Assembly (NCBI GenBank): GCA_015063235.1
Contig: SUSW01000018.1
Span: 1 to 64,000, forward strand
Source of the DNA: Thermoplasmata archaeon
GTDB lineage: Archaea; Thermoplasmatota; Thermoplasmata; Methanomassiliicoccales; Methanomethylophilaceae
Length of the DNA stretch: 64,000 bases
Direction of reading: 5' to 3'
Shown here in pieces: positions 38,309 to 47,749 of this stretch (the stretch's first letter is position 1; every line of letters begins with the position of its first letter). The position numbers and the translations under genes are program-made. Under the pieces are notes generated by a model. That model was not told where the DNA came from. It did not search any database and worked only from the letters and a program-made list of their open reading frames with translations.

Positions 38309-39673
38309 ATGTCTCCGAACATGGGACTAATTAAGGCACTCACTGGTTCCGTCGGCGGAACACTGGCGGATCAGTGGAAGGAATTCTTCTACTGCGAGGC
38401 TATGCCCGCAGACGTCCTTATGGTCAAAGGAGTGAAGAGGGTATCTTCGCGTTCCTCGAACACCAAAGGTAACGACAATATCATCAGCAACGGTTCGGGA
38501 ATCGCTGTGGCTGACGGTCAGTGCATGCTCATAGTGGAGCAGGGCCGTATCGTCGAGATGTGCGCAGAACCCGGACAGTACACGTTCGATAAGTCCTCGG
38601 AGCCCAGTATCTTCACCGGAAGTCTAGGTACGGGTGTCATCAACACCTTCAAGACCATGGGAAGGCGTTTCGCATACGGCGGCGACACCGGAAAGGACCA
38701 GCGTGTCTACTACATCAACCTCAAGGAGCTCATCGATAACAAGTTCGGCACACCTACGCCGATCCCGTTCCGTGTCGTTGACAGCAACATCGGGCTGGAT
38801 ATCGATGTGGCAGTACGCTGCTTCGGAACTTTCTCATACAAGATCACGGACCCGCTCTTGTTCTACACGAACGTCTGCGGAAACGTCACATCGGAGTACA
38901 AGAGATCCAACCTCGACGACCAACTGAAGACCGAGTTCATCGCAGCACTCCAGCCCGGTTTCGGGAAACTCTCCAACATGGGACTCCGTCCTAACCAGAT
39001 CATGGGCCATACAGAGGAACTGCAGGAGGCCATGAACGATTCGCTCTCCAAGAAATGGTCGGATCTCCGCGGACTCACGGTCGTTAGCATCGCTCTAGGT
39101 TCCGTATCTCTGCCTCCGGAGGATGCAGAGCTCATCAAGAACGCTCAGAAGGCAGCCATGCTTCGTGATCCGTCGATGGCCGGAGCCACCCTTGTGGAGG
39201 CACAGGCATCAGCTCTCAAATCTGCGGCTTCCAACGAGGCCGGCGCGATGACTGGTCTGATGGGATTCGGAATGGTCGGCCAAATGGGAAGCGGAAGCAT
39301 GAACGCACAGAACTACTACGGCATGGCCGAACAGCAAAAACAGCAGCAAGCTCAGCAACAGGCCCAACAGCAGGCTCAGCAGGCACCTCCGCAACAACCC
39401 GCCGCCGGCCAGTGGAAATGCTCTTGCGGTGCCGTAGCATCAGGCAAATTCTGTCCTGAATGCGGAAAGAAGAAGCCTGAAGAGGATGCAGGATGGACAT
39501 GCTCGTGCGGTGCTGTAAACAAAGGAAAGTTCTGTCAGGAGTGCGGAAAGAAGAAGCCTGAAGAGGTCCAGTTCCGCTGCAGCAAATGCGGATGGACCCC
39601 CAAGGATCCGAAGAATCCGCCGAAATTCTGTCCGGAATGCGGCGATCCGTTCGGAGATGAAGATAAGGTCTGA
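38309..39673 (+). CDS. SPFH-domain 'virion core'-like protein (YdjI-like) with Q-rich linker and C-terminal zinc ribbons
   Basis: FYCEAMPADVLMVKG, SPFH-like core, QQKQQQAQQQAQQQAQQAPPQQP, three CxC/CxxC ribbons. Confidence 0.7.
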   Translation: MSPNMGLIKALTGSVGGTLADQWKEFFYCEAMPADVLMVKGVKRVSSRSSNTKGNDNIISNGSGIAVADGQCMLIVEQGRIVEMCAEPGQYTFDKSSEPSIFTGSLGTGVINTFKTMGRRFAYGGDTGKDQRVYYINLKELIDNKFGTPTPIPFRVVDSNIGLDIDVAVRCFGTFSYKITDPLLFYTNVCGNVTSEYKRSNLDDQLKTEFIAALQPGFGKLSNMGLRPNQIMGHTEELQEAMNDSLSKKWSDLRGLTVVSIALGSVSLPPEDAELIKNAQKAAMLRDPSMAGATLVEAQASALKSAASNEAGAMTGLMGFGMVGQMGSGSMNAQNYYGMAEQQKQQQAQQQAQQQAQQAPPQQPAAGQWKCSCGAVASGKFCPECGKKKPEEDAGWTCSCGAVNKGKFCQECGKKKPEEVQFRCSKCGWTPKDPKNPPKFCPECGDPFGDEDKV

Positions 39674-39677
39674 TAGA

Positions 39678-40955
39678 ATGTCTGAATCGATAGAACACAA
39701 GTGCCCGAGCTGCGGAGCATCGCTGAAGTTCGATGTCGCAACACAGATGGCGAAATGCCCGTACTGTGATTGCGAATTCGACGTATCCGCACTTGCGGCC
39801 AATGAAGGCGACCTATCCAAGGACTTCGTTGACCTTGCGAACGACGCAGGAATGGAGTGGGAAGAGGCCGAACTGTACGGCATGACCGAGTATCAGTGCC
39901 AGTCATGCGGAGGAGCAATATATTCCGATGAGACGACCTCAGCGACCCTGTGTCCGTTCTGCGGAAACGCGGTCATACTCAAAGGACGTCTCAGCGGTAC
40001 ACTGAAACCGGATAAGGTCATCCCATTCCAGATGACCAAAGAGCAGGCCTTGCAAGGTCTGGAAGACCACTGCGGCGGAAAGAGATTCGTTCCCAAGAAA
40101 TTCCTAGAAGACAACAAGCTGGAGGAGATCAAGGGTCTGTACGTACCATTCTGGGTGTACGATGCGGAACTCGATGCCACTGTCGAATACAGCTGTGTCA
40201 ACGAAAGGACATGGACCTCCGGAGACACGGAATACACTGAAAGGAAATACTACCGTGTCACCAGGGCCGGAGATATCGCGTTCGATCATGTCCCGGCCGA
40301 CGGATCTTCCAAGATGCCGGATGACCTGATGGAATCTATCGAGCCTTTCGACTACGACAAGGCCGAGAGTTTCACGACCGGATATCTGGCAGGCTATGTC
40401 GCGGATAAGTACGATCTGGACCAGGACCAGGTCCGTCCACGTGTCAGGAAACGCATGGAGGAGGGATCTGCCGATCAGTTCGGTACGACGGTTCACTACG
40501 ACGAAGTATCGGTCACATCGGCAAACGTCAGCGCAAAGAAATCTGAAGTCAACTATGTCCTCTACCCCGTTTGGCTCATGAATACGGACTGGAACGGGAA
40601 GAAGTTCACCTTCGCAATGAACGGTCAGACCGGAAAGATGGTCGGCAATCTGCCTGCGGACATGCTGAAGCTTGTATCCGTGACGATGGCCATATTCCTC
40701 GGATTGGGTGCGATCATCGCAATCGGTGCGTTCTTCGCCATGAATGAGTTCGACATAGGCGTTACCATAGGAGGCTTCATCTTCAGCGGAATAATCGCCG
40801 CTGTAATCTACGGCTACTACAAGTCGCAGCTGAAATCCGTCGAATACCAGCACGGCGCACAGCACTACTATCGCGACGGAAGTATGAACCTCAAGGTGAA
40901 GCAGGATCAGTTCCTTTACAAGAGGACCACTTCCAGGCGCATCAACCGTAACTGA
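39678..40955 (+). CDS. Zinc-ribbon membrane protein (YdjG/TFIIB-ribbon-like), partner of the SPFH protein
   Basis: CPSCGASLKFDVATQMAKCPYCDCEF and CQSCGGAIYSDETTSATLCPFCG; C-terminal TM segments. Confidence 0.65.
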   Translation: MSESIEHKCPSCGASLKFDVATQMAKCPYCDCEFDVSALAANEGDLSKDFVDLANDAGMEWEEAELYGMTEYQCQSCGGAIYSDETTSATLCPFCGNAVILKGRLSGTLKPDKVIPFQMTKEQALQGLEDHCGGKRFVPKKFLEDNKLEEIKGLYVPFWVYDAELDATVEYSCVNERTWTSGDTEYTERKYYRVTRAGDIAFDHVPADGSSKMPDDLMESIEPFDYDKAESFTTGYLAGYVADKYDLDQDQVRPRVRKRMEEGSADQFGTTVHYDEVSVTSANVSAKKSEVNYVLYPVWLMNTDWNGKKFTFAMNGQTGKMVGNLPADMLKLVSVTMAIFLGLGAIIAIGAFFAMNEFDIGVTIGGFIFSGIIAAVIYGYYKSQLKSVEYQHGAQHYYRDGSMNLKVKQDQFLYKRTTSRRINRN

Positions 40956-40961
40956 AACCTT

Positions 40962-40986
40962 GGCCCTTCGGGGCCGTTCTTTTTTA
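40962..40986 (+). terminator. GGCCC-TTCG-GGGCC hairpin followed by T-rich tract
   Basis: UUCG tetraloop hairpin and TTCTTTTTT just after the stop at 40955. Confidence 0.65.
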
Positions 40987-41105
40987 TTCGTTTAACTGAC
41001 GGACGACACATAGGCATCTTATAACAACAGTAACACGAATCACTAATTCGTGTTACTAACATAACTACATGGAATTTATTCGAAGAGAGGTAGTTAAGAA
41101 GTGAG

Positions 41106-41180
41106 TGGTCCCGCTGAGATTTGAACTCAGGACCTTCCGGTTATCAGCCGGACGCTCAAACCGTGCTAAGCTACGGGACC
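41106..41180 (-). tRNA. tRNA-Ile (GAT)
   Basis: Minus-strand cloverleaf GGTCCCG..., anticodon loop CTGATAA, T arm CTGAG-TTCAAAT-CTCAG, acceptor CGGGACC-A. Confidence 0.92.
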
Positions 41181-41274
41181 AACATTTCCCAGGATAGATA
41201 AGTCACATATAAATGTATCCGCAAACAGAAAACAACCAGGGAATTCATTTATAAGCGGTTAACCATGGTATGGC

Positions 41275-41748
41275 ATGGACCCGGTATATCAGGAGTCTCA
41301 CATGGTTCTGCCGAAGAATCTGGCTTTCATCACAGCAGGCATCTTCGCAGCTACGCTGCTGTTCATGATCGTCTACAAGTTCGTCTTCTACCCGGACATG
41401 CCCGCCATGGCGATTGTGTGCATAGCGATATCGTTCATCCTGGTGTGCCTGGTATGCTTCCTGCTGAAGTTCACCATCTCAGTATATGATGACAGGATCG
41501 AGATGAAGTATGCCTTCTCAACCACGTCCATTCCCCTGGAACAGATCATCGACACAAGGACGGGAGAGTTGAATATCATCAAGAACTACTCCGATTGGAC
41601 TCTGAAAGGGGTGAAGTACAAGACATATTCCGTGATCGGCCTGGACCTGGGGATAGGCCTCAAGGTTACCGGAAAAAGGGTATTCTTCATGTCCGCAGAG
41701 GATCCCGAACGCATTGCATCGCTGCTACCCAAGGAGGAGAAGGAATGA
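41275..41748 (+). CDS. Small membrane PH-like domain protein
   Basis: Two TM helices then ISVYDDRIEMKYAFSTTSIPLEQIIDTRTGELNIIKNYSDWTLKGVKYKTYSVIGLDLGIGLKV. Confidence 0.5.
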   Translation: MDPVYQESHMVLPKNLAFITAGIFAATLLFMIVYKFVFYPDMPAMAIVCIAISFILVCLVCFLLKFTISVYDDRIEMKYAFSTTSIPLEQIIDTRTGELNIIKNYSDWTLKGVKYKTYSVIGLDLGIGLKVTGKRVFFMSAEDPERIASLLPKEEKE

Positions 41749-42182
41749 ACGTAACATTCCATTGGCTCAGAGTCCAGACGTTCTGCTATGCCACCGAGAA
41801 GCAAGATCTAATTGAGGACACTCTCAAAGAGCTTCTGGGAGATGTTGAGTTCGAGGAAGAGATCTGCGACAGCGAGCATGGGAATTCCATGATGATTCTC
41901 GAGACCCGTATGACCAAGCAGAGGGAGTTCAGGGATCTTTTCTACCGCCTCGGGAACGATATCCTGGACTTCATCATCGAGGATATCGAGAACCGTGTAG
42001 ACGAGGATGACATCTTCTACCTGCGTCTGGACAAACAGAAAGCGGTTCAGGGGATCTACGAGGTAGCCCATCACGGCGACGTCATATCCATCTTCGGGAA
42101 GATACAGGCCCATCCGGCCAGAAAAGAGGTAGCGGTAAAGGTTCTGAGATCGTTCATCGAGAACGAGGTCAGAGATCACTGA
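41745..42182 (+). CDS. RNA-binding protein, COG1325-like (exosome-associated family)
   Basis: MNVTFHWLRVQTFCYATEKQDLIEDTLKELLG...FYLRLDKQKAVQG; ATGA overlap with the upstream gene. Confidence 0.55.
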   Translation: MNVTFHWLRVQTFCYATEKQDLIEDTLKELLGDVEFEEEICDSEHGNSMMILETRMTKQREFRDLFYRLGNDILDFIIEDIENRVDEDDIFYLRLDKQKAVQGIYEVAHHGDVISIFGKIQAHPARKEVAVKVLRSFIENEVRDH

Positions 42183-43420
42183 TCGTTCTTTACGACGAAG
42201 GCGCAGTCCACCACACGGTGGCCCTTCACCGAATTCACTGTTATCACGGCATTATCCAGATCCACCTCGTCACCCTTGGTGGGAGCCCTTTGGAGCTTGT
42301 ACATGATGAATCCCGATACCGAAGGCTCGGTGTAGTCCTCGCGGTCGATGTGAATGCCTATCTTCTCCATAACATCATCCAGATTCGCCATTCCCTTGAC
42401 GATATATCTGCCTCCGGCGGCGGCGCTGACGTCCATCTGGACCGCATCGCTCTCATCCCAGATCTCTCCGACAAGCTCCTCGAGAAGGTCCTCCAGAGTG
42501 ACTATTCCCCTGGTGCCTCCGTAGGAATCGAGAACGACCGCTATGTGGATCTTCGCCCTCTGCATCTCGTTCAATGCATTGGCCACCGTCACGGACTCGG
42601 GGATGTATTTCACGGGCATGATGATGTCGCGGATCTCGAATTTCATCCCCATGGCCCTGTTTGTGAAATAGGTCTTGGAATAAACAACACCGATAATGTT
42701 GTCGATTGTTTCCTCATAGACCGGTATTCTCGAAAACCCTGAACTGACTATCACATCGCCCAGAACATCAATAGACTCGTTGGCCTCTACTGCCACGATA
42801 TCCACACGGTGGACGTAGACATCTGCAACGGTGATGTCATCCAACCTCATAGCGGACTTTATGAGCTCGCTCTCACTCTTCTCCAGGACACCTTCGGTCT
42901 GGATCTCATCTATCATGACCTCGAGCTCATCCTCAGTTATGACTTTCTCTTCCCCTCTTCCGACCAAGGTAGTCAGCTTTGTGAAGAACCAGGACAGCGG
43001 ATGGAGCAGCTTGATTATGAAGTGGATTACGGAACACATGGCCATACATATGCTCTCGGGATGCTTCTTCGCGTATGACTTAGGTGTGATCTCACCGAAA
43101 ATCAGCAGCACCAGAGTCATTATGACCGTTGTAGCCAAGGCACCGGTCTCTGCACCGAGGAGAATCGCAAACATGGTGGTTGCAATAGAGGTACCTGCAA
43201 TATTGACGAGATTGTTCCCAATAAGAATCGTCGTTAGGAATCTATCATAGTCATCAAGGATGATCAGGGTCTTCTGCGCACGCTTATTCCCCTCATTGGC
43301 CATCTTCTTCAGCTTGATATCATTCGCACTGGTGAATGCGGTCTCCGACATGGAAAAGAAAGCTGAGAAGCATATCAGCACTATTATGGCTACAGCATAT
43401 ACGATTATGATAGGCTCCAT
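42176..43420 (-). CDS. CNNM/CorC-HlyC family transporter with CBS pair
   Basis: FFSMSETAFTSANDIKL, EITPKSYAKKHPE, CBS segments, GTRGIVTLEDLLEELVGEIWDE. Confidence 0.88.
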   Translation of the reverse strand: MEPIIIVYAVAIIVLICFSAFFSMSETAFTSANDIKLKKMANEGNKRAQKTLIILDDYDRFLTTILIGNNLVNIAGTSIATTMFAILLGAETGALATTVIMTLVLLIFGEITPKSYAKKHPESICMAMCSVIHFIIKLLHPLSWFFTKLTTLVGRGEEKVITEDELEVMIDEIQTEGVLEKSESELIKSAMRLDDITVADVYVHRVDIVAVEANESIDVLGDVIVSSGFSRIPVYEETIDNIIGVVYSKTYFTNRAMGMKFEIRDIIMPVKYIPESVTVANALNEMQRAKIHIAVVLDSYGGTRGIVTLEDLLEELVGEIWDESDAVQMDVSAAAGGRYIVKGMANLDDVMEKIGIHIDREDYTEPSVSGFIMYKLQRAPTKGDEVDLDNAVITVNSVKGHRVVDCAFVVKNDQ

Positions 43421-43562
43421 ACCTCAGGCACGCATCCTTTCGGGGCAGAAACTGTAGCTCACGTTAATCCAACCGATGATGATGTATCGGGCATCAATGA
43501 CTTAACTGTATCTAATAAAAACTGGGCGTCGGTCGACCGATTTCTTGGTCGGCCACCCAGGT

Positions 43563-43823
43563 TCAAAGGCTTCTGAATAAAGACCTCATCACATCTTCAG
43601 TCAGACCAGTGGATTCCATGATTTTTCCAATGGGTTCGTTACGATCCAGCATATCGATAGCTTTCTGTATGCTAGCTAAGGCTTCGGCCATCCCTTCAGC
43701 CCTTCCTTCAGCCTTTCCTTCTTCAAGACTGATACGCCTGATTTCCTTCTCACGGGCACGGATGCTGCCCTCTTTCGTCCACCAATCTTCGTACAGCCCC
43801 ATTTCAATCACTTTTCGGAGCAT
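43563..43823 (-). pseudogene. Duplicated C-terminal fragment of the adjacent Rpn-type nuclease gene
   Basis: Encoded 86 aa repeat the C-terminus of 43804..44775; 90 bp identical direct repeat (43594-43683 vs 43850-43939). Confidence 0.7.
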
Positions 43824-44775
43824 TGATTCTTATAAGAGACAAAATCACGTCTTCAGTCAGACCAGTGGATTCCATGATTTTTCCAATGGGTTCGTTACGA
43901 TCCAGCATATCGATAGCTTTCTGTATGCTAGCTAAGGCTACGGCCATCCCTTCAGCTTTTCCTTCAGCTATTCCCTCGGCTCTTCCTTCAGCTATTCCCT
44001 CGGCTCTTCCTTCAGCCCTTCCTTCTTCGAGACTGATGCGCCTGATCTCCTTCTCACGGGCACGGATGCTGCCTTCCCTAGTCCACATCTCCTCATACAA
44101 TCCCATGATCTCCGCCTCCCTGCTGATTATATATTGCGACAGTACCCCATTCTTCTGCCTGCAGAAGCTCATCAGGTCATTCACTGCGTCCTTTTCATAT
44201 CCTTTTGCGATTATTATTCTGTCGATTGTCCGGCAGATATCCACATATTCCTCGACGATTCCGAAATCTGGTATGGGAAGAATCTCCTTATCGTTCAGAT
44301 CGAACAGATCGGAGTGAATAGTGTCGAACCTCCAGATCTGAGCTCCGCCTTCCAATCCGGCCTTCTCCGAGTATATGATGTATATCTCCCAGTTAGGCAC
44401 ATTGTCTGCCCTTGCAGTGTATGTGGTCATGTCTCTGGACAAAAGATACTGCTCCATAGTCCTGCTAAGATAAATCAAGGATCTGAGAAGTATTGTGCTC
44501 ATCCTGGTCGTCTGAGCCTCGACGAGGCACATCACCGTGTTCTTCACCACCATGCCAAGATCGTTCACGGGACCGTCTATCAGCACATTGCTGAGAGTCA
44601 CGATATCAACATCGTCTACGGTGACGTCGTTATCATCCCTGTGAAGATCCTTGTAGAGTTCAAGGACCATGCCTTTCTCCTTGAATGCGTTGATAAACAC
44701 AGAATCCTTCAGTGTCCTTTTGGCAATCTGTTGGCTGCTCTCGAAATTTACTCCTTTCGTTTCGTCGCGATTCAT
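43804..44775 (-). CDS. Rpn-family / PD-(D/E)XK nuclease-family transposase-like protein
   Basis: LIDGPVNDLGMVVKNTVMCLVEAQTT, AEGRAEGIAEGRAEGIAEGKAEGMA repeats near the C-terminus typical of the family. Confidence 0.75.
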   Translation of the reverse strand: MNRDETKGVNFESSQQIAKRTLKDSVFINAFKEKGMVLELYKDLHRDDNDVTVDDVDIVTLSNVLIDGPVNDLGMVVKNTVMCLVEAQTTRMSTILLRSLIYLSRTMEQYLLSRDMTTYTARADNVPNWEIYIIYSEKAGLEGGAQIWRFDTIHSDLFDLNDKEILPIPDFGIVEEYVDICRTIDRIIIAKGYEKDAVNDLMSFCRQKNGVLSQYIISREAEIMGLYEEMWTREGSIRAREKEIRRISLEEGRAEGRAEGIAEGRAEGIAEGKAEGMAVALASIQKAIDMLDRNEPIGKIMESTGLTEDVILSLIRINAPKSD

Positions 44776-45030
44776 GCCTAACAATCCTCGGAACAACATG
44801 TCGGCGTAGGTATAAGAGTCTAAGAAAGGGAGGTGGCCGAAAGTCCAGGGTGGCAAAAACCGATTTCATTTTAAGGTTCTTAAAAGGAATCAGACACTGG
44901 ATAGCTTCCGATCCGTCCAAAACAATCTAAGGTTATTAAAATCGAAGGAGTGAAAGTGCAGAAACCGCAGGAAAACGAAGACAATCACACGAGTGTAGCA
45001 TATTTATCCATCCAATCCGATACTCTGGCC

Positions 45031-45543
45031 ATGAGGAAAGCTCTGGTCGTGGTATGCTATCAGAACGACCATGTCATCGGCAATTTGGGAAGCAGGTTCG
45101 CCAAGATGATCGAGAAGAACATCGTGGCCAAAATCGAGGAAGCATTGGATTACAACGACGAGATATTCTTCATCATGGACAGCTTTGAAGAGGGATTCTT
45201 CAAAACAGCTGAAGGAAAGAGATATAGGATCAAGCACTGCCTCAGGGGTTCCAAAGGAGCGGAACTCTACGGAAAGGTCGGAGATTATCTCTCGAAAGCT
45301 CATGTGATAGTGAAAAAGACCTATGGTTCCGATGGCCTATACAGCAGCATCAAAGGGTTCGATGAGATAGATATCTGCGGTGTCGAGACCCACCTGAGCG
45401 TGCTGGCGAACGTGATAATTGCCAGGACGGCCAATCCGTCAGCCGAGATAACGGTCAGCCGCAATGCCGTTGCAGCCAAAGACAGTGAGATGGCGGAACA
45501 GGCCCTGACCATCATGGAATCGATGGGCATCAAGGTTATTTGA
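45031..45543 (+). CDS. Isochorismatase/nicotinamidase-like cysteine hydrolase
   Basis: MRKALVVVCYQNDHV, VKKTYGSDGLYSS, IDICGVETHLSVLANVIIA. Confidence 0.7.
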   Translation: MRKALVVVCYQNDHVIGNLGSRFAKMIEKNIVAKIEEALDYNDEIFFIMDSFEEGFFKTAEGKRYRIKHCLRGSKGAELYGKVGDYLSKAHVIVKKTYGSDGLYSSIKGFDEIDICGVETHLSVLANVIIARTANPSAEITVSRNAVAAKDSEMAEQALTIMESMGIKVI

Positions 45544-46086
45544 TCAGTCCTGGAGATTGTCCTTCACACTGTTTATCCTCTTGACTGCCTGAATATACTT
45601 CTCGTGCTCGGCATCCGCCGCCCTTTTGCAGTCCAGATACTGATCGTGACAGACCTGGGCCTCCTGCCTAAGCTTATCGGCCTCGTCGAAGAGGAGATGC
45701 ATCTTTTCGTGGATTGCCTGACCGCTGGTGTTGCATTTAACCATCTTCTGATGATAGGTCTCGGCCATCTGCTTGGCACCGCTGATGTCGCCAAGGCCGC
45801 CTCTGGCCTTCATCATCTTGACCTTCTCGTTCCATTCGTCACGTTTCTGCTTGTTCTCCTGGGCCGAGAGATTGTAATCGTCCCTCTGGGCCTTCAGCGC
45901 CCTGGCCTCCGAGGACAGTCTCTTCGCCTTCTCCTGCAGCTTGTCGCGCTTCTCCGCAAGGACGTCTGCCTGCTGATGGTATTTGTCCCTCTCGGCCTTA
46001 TGATTGGCGGCTTCCTTGTTGAGCTCCTTCAAGATATCGTCCAGCGTACGGATGTCCTGCTCTATGGAATCTGAGATCTCGCTCAT
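45544..46086 (-). CDS. Coiled-coil protein
   Basis: MSEISDSIEQDIRTLDDILKELNKEAANHKAERDKYHQQADVLAEKRDKLQEKAKRLSSEARALKAQRDDYN; strongly charged heptad-like composition. Confidence 0.65.
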   Translation of the reverse strand: MSEISDSIEQDIRTLDDILKELNKEAANHKAERDKYHQQADVLAEKRDKLQEKAKRLSSEARALKAQRDDYNLSAQENKQKRDEWNEKVKMMKARGGLGDISGAKQMAETYHQKMVKCNTSGQAIHEKMHLLFDEADKLRQEAQVCHDQYLDCKRAADAEHEKYIQAVKRINSVKDNLQD

Positions 46087-46128
46087 GGTACGAAACGATA
46101 AATGTACTGGAAGGATATATTCTGAACG

Positions 46129-46365
46129 ATGAGCAACGAAGCCTACCGCAAGTGCCGTACCTGCAGATTCTGCAACCATCACGGGGAGATGTGGATATGT
46201 GTAGCGGAGACCAGGCCGACAGAGCCAGATGGCACATGTGGAAGGTACCGTCCCGGATGCTGCGAAAACTGCAACTACTTCTGTGACGGGAAATGCAGAC
46301 AAACCGGCGAAGAGATGTTCGAACTCGACGTATGTACATCATACGACCCGTCAGGTTCCATCTGA
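46129..46365 (+). CDS. Small Cys-rich (probable metal-binding) protein
   Basis: 78 aa with CRTCRFC...CxxCNYFCDGKC pattern. Confidence 0.55.
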   Translation: MSNEAYRKCRTCRFCNHHGEMWICVAETRPTEPDGTCGRYRPGCCENCNYFCDGKCRQTGEEMFELDVCTSYDPSGSI

Positions 46366-47262
46366 CATCCTCTGCTTCCTGTTGGAGAGGATATTGGACA
46401 CACTGGTCCTGGCTGTGGATCCGCCTGTCATGACGTTCTTCGCGGATTCAGGAATGCCCAGATAGACGATGTTGTCGCATATTCCCGTGTTGGCCCTCAT
46501 TTGTGGCCTCACCTTGGAATACGATTCCTGCATCCTGCCTATCTCGCCGTTGAGCATCTCAGTCAGCTCATACACGTGCTTCAGCCTGAACTGGCTAGCG
46601 TTCACATAACCTTCCTCCGGAAGGAAAGGATTGTAGGTACCGTCCTTGAAGTCCTCATCGAGATCGTCTATCGCATCCATGATGTAGACTACCGTGCTGA
46701 GCTGACGGAAGACATTATCAAGATCATCGCTGGCATGTTGACCTGCGATATCTCTCAGTGCTCCAATGAGTCCCTCCCCGAATGTACGTCCCATGAGCAC
46801 CGCATCCCTGCATCCCTGTTTCTCCAGGGACCTGAGGTTCGCAAATCCCTCACCCACCATCCTGTCATAATCGGGGTAGCTACCGGCCGCCTTCGCGATC
46901 GCACCGGAAAGTGCCGCCGAGGCCGCTTTGGATTTCAGCGACGGCTTGTCCTCATCGTCGTCGAAAAGCTCCCATTTGGTGAGGATCAGCGTATATGCGG
47001 CCATACGCCTCATCAGGTCGGAATCGGCCTTTGGCTCCCTGAAAACGCAGAAATTGCTCTTCGTCCCCTCGAAATCAAGGACGTCCCCGGCGATGCTGTT
47101 CAGAAGGATCGTGTTGAACGTCATGTCGTAATTGACGGTCAGGGTGCTCCTCAATCCGAAATCATGCTTCAGATGATGGCATCCCTCACAGTAGTACCTG
47201 CGGTACACCCTGCTGTCGGCCGGAGAGAGCCTGTTGTAATAAGGCAGGGTGTATCCCAACAT
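46351..47262 (-). CDS. DUF5685-like protein
   Basis: MLGYTLPYYNRLSPADSRVYRRYYCEGCHHLKHDFGLRSTLTVNYDMTF; DAIDDLDEDFKDGTYNPF. Confidence 0.6.
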   Translation of the reverse strand: MLGYTLPYYNRLSPADSRVYRRYYCEGCHHLKHDFGLRSTLTVNYDMTFNTILLNSIAGDVLDFEGTKSNFCVFREPKADSDLMRRMAAYTLILTKWELFDDDEDKPSLKSKAASAALSGAIAKAAGSYPDYDRMVGEGFANLRSLEKQGCRDAVLMGRTFGEGLIGALRDIAGQHASDDLDNVFRQLSTVVYIMDAIDDLDEDFKDGTYNPFLPEEGYVNASQFRLKHVYELTEMLNGEIGRMQESYSKVRPQMRANTGICDNIVYLGIPESAKNVMTGGSTARTSVSNILSNRKQRMSDGT

Positions 47263-47391
47263 GGATTCTCAATCACCATGGTTCGATAAATTGATTGGCA
47301 TAGCTAACCAGTCTGGGGTCACCCTCACGATTAAATATAGTTAACTTGTTAGCCAGTTTATCAGACCACACCATCTGATAGGGTGAATTTC

Positions 47392-47700
47392 ATGTCCTAC
47401 GATGCACAATCCATCGAACAACTGACAGCAATGTATGAGAGCCAGTCCCCCAATGCGTTCATCGCTTTCGCTATGGAGGGGCTTCCTGAGAACAACGAGC
47501 ACGCCGAGCGTTTCGACAAGGACGCCGATGCGGAGCACAGCGAGCTTTCACACTGCGGTTACCCCTGCTGCAACGACAGGGGGCTGTGCAAGACATGGAA
47601 AGGACACCTCTGCGTCATCGGTACCGTCGTGGTACTGGTCGCATGTTGCTGTTACGTTACAGACGGATTCTTCGGTGCATGGCCGTTCTGGCCCTTCTGA
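47392..47700 (+). CDS. Small Cys-rich protein with hydrophobic/aromatic C-terminus; candidate radical-SAM substrate (RiPP precursor)
   Basis: SD-like GGTGA 5 nt before ATG, TATA-like TTAAATATAG upstream; HCGYPCCNDRGLCKTWKGHLCVIGTVVVLVACCCYVTDGFFGAWPFWPF. Confidence 0.55.
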   Translation: MSYDAQSIEQLTAMYESQSPNAFIAFAMEGLPENNEHAERFDKDADAEHSELSHCGYPCCNDRGLCKTWKGHLCVIGTVVVLVACCCYVTDGFFGAWPFWPF

Positions 47701-47712
47701 ACTCACATTCAC

Positions 47713-47742
47713 ATCCGTCACGGTGCATCGTCCGTGACGGAT
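47713..47742 (+). promoter_or_regulatory. 11-bp perfect intercistronic hairpin (ATCCGTCACGG-TGCATCGT-CCGTGACGGAT) just before the radical SAM start
   Basis: Exact inverted repeat ending 7 nt before the ATG at 47750. Confidence 0.6.
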
Positions 47743-47749
47743 CCATATT

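Noticed and set aside
43501-43560. TCGGTCGACCGA palindrome and CTGGG...CCCAG hairpin as a regulatory switch
   Set aside because: Lies downstream of both flanking minus-strand/plus-strand contexts and is most simply a terminator-like hairpin.
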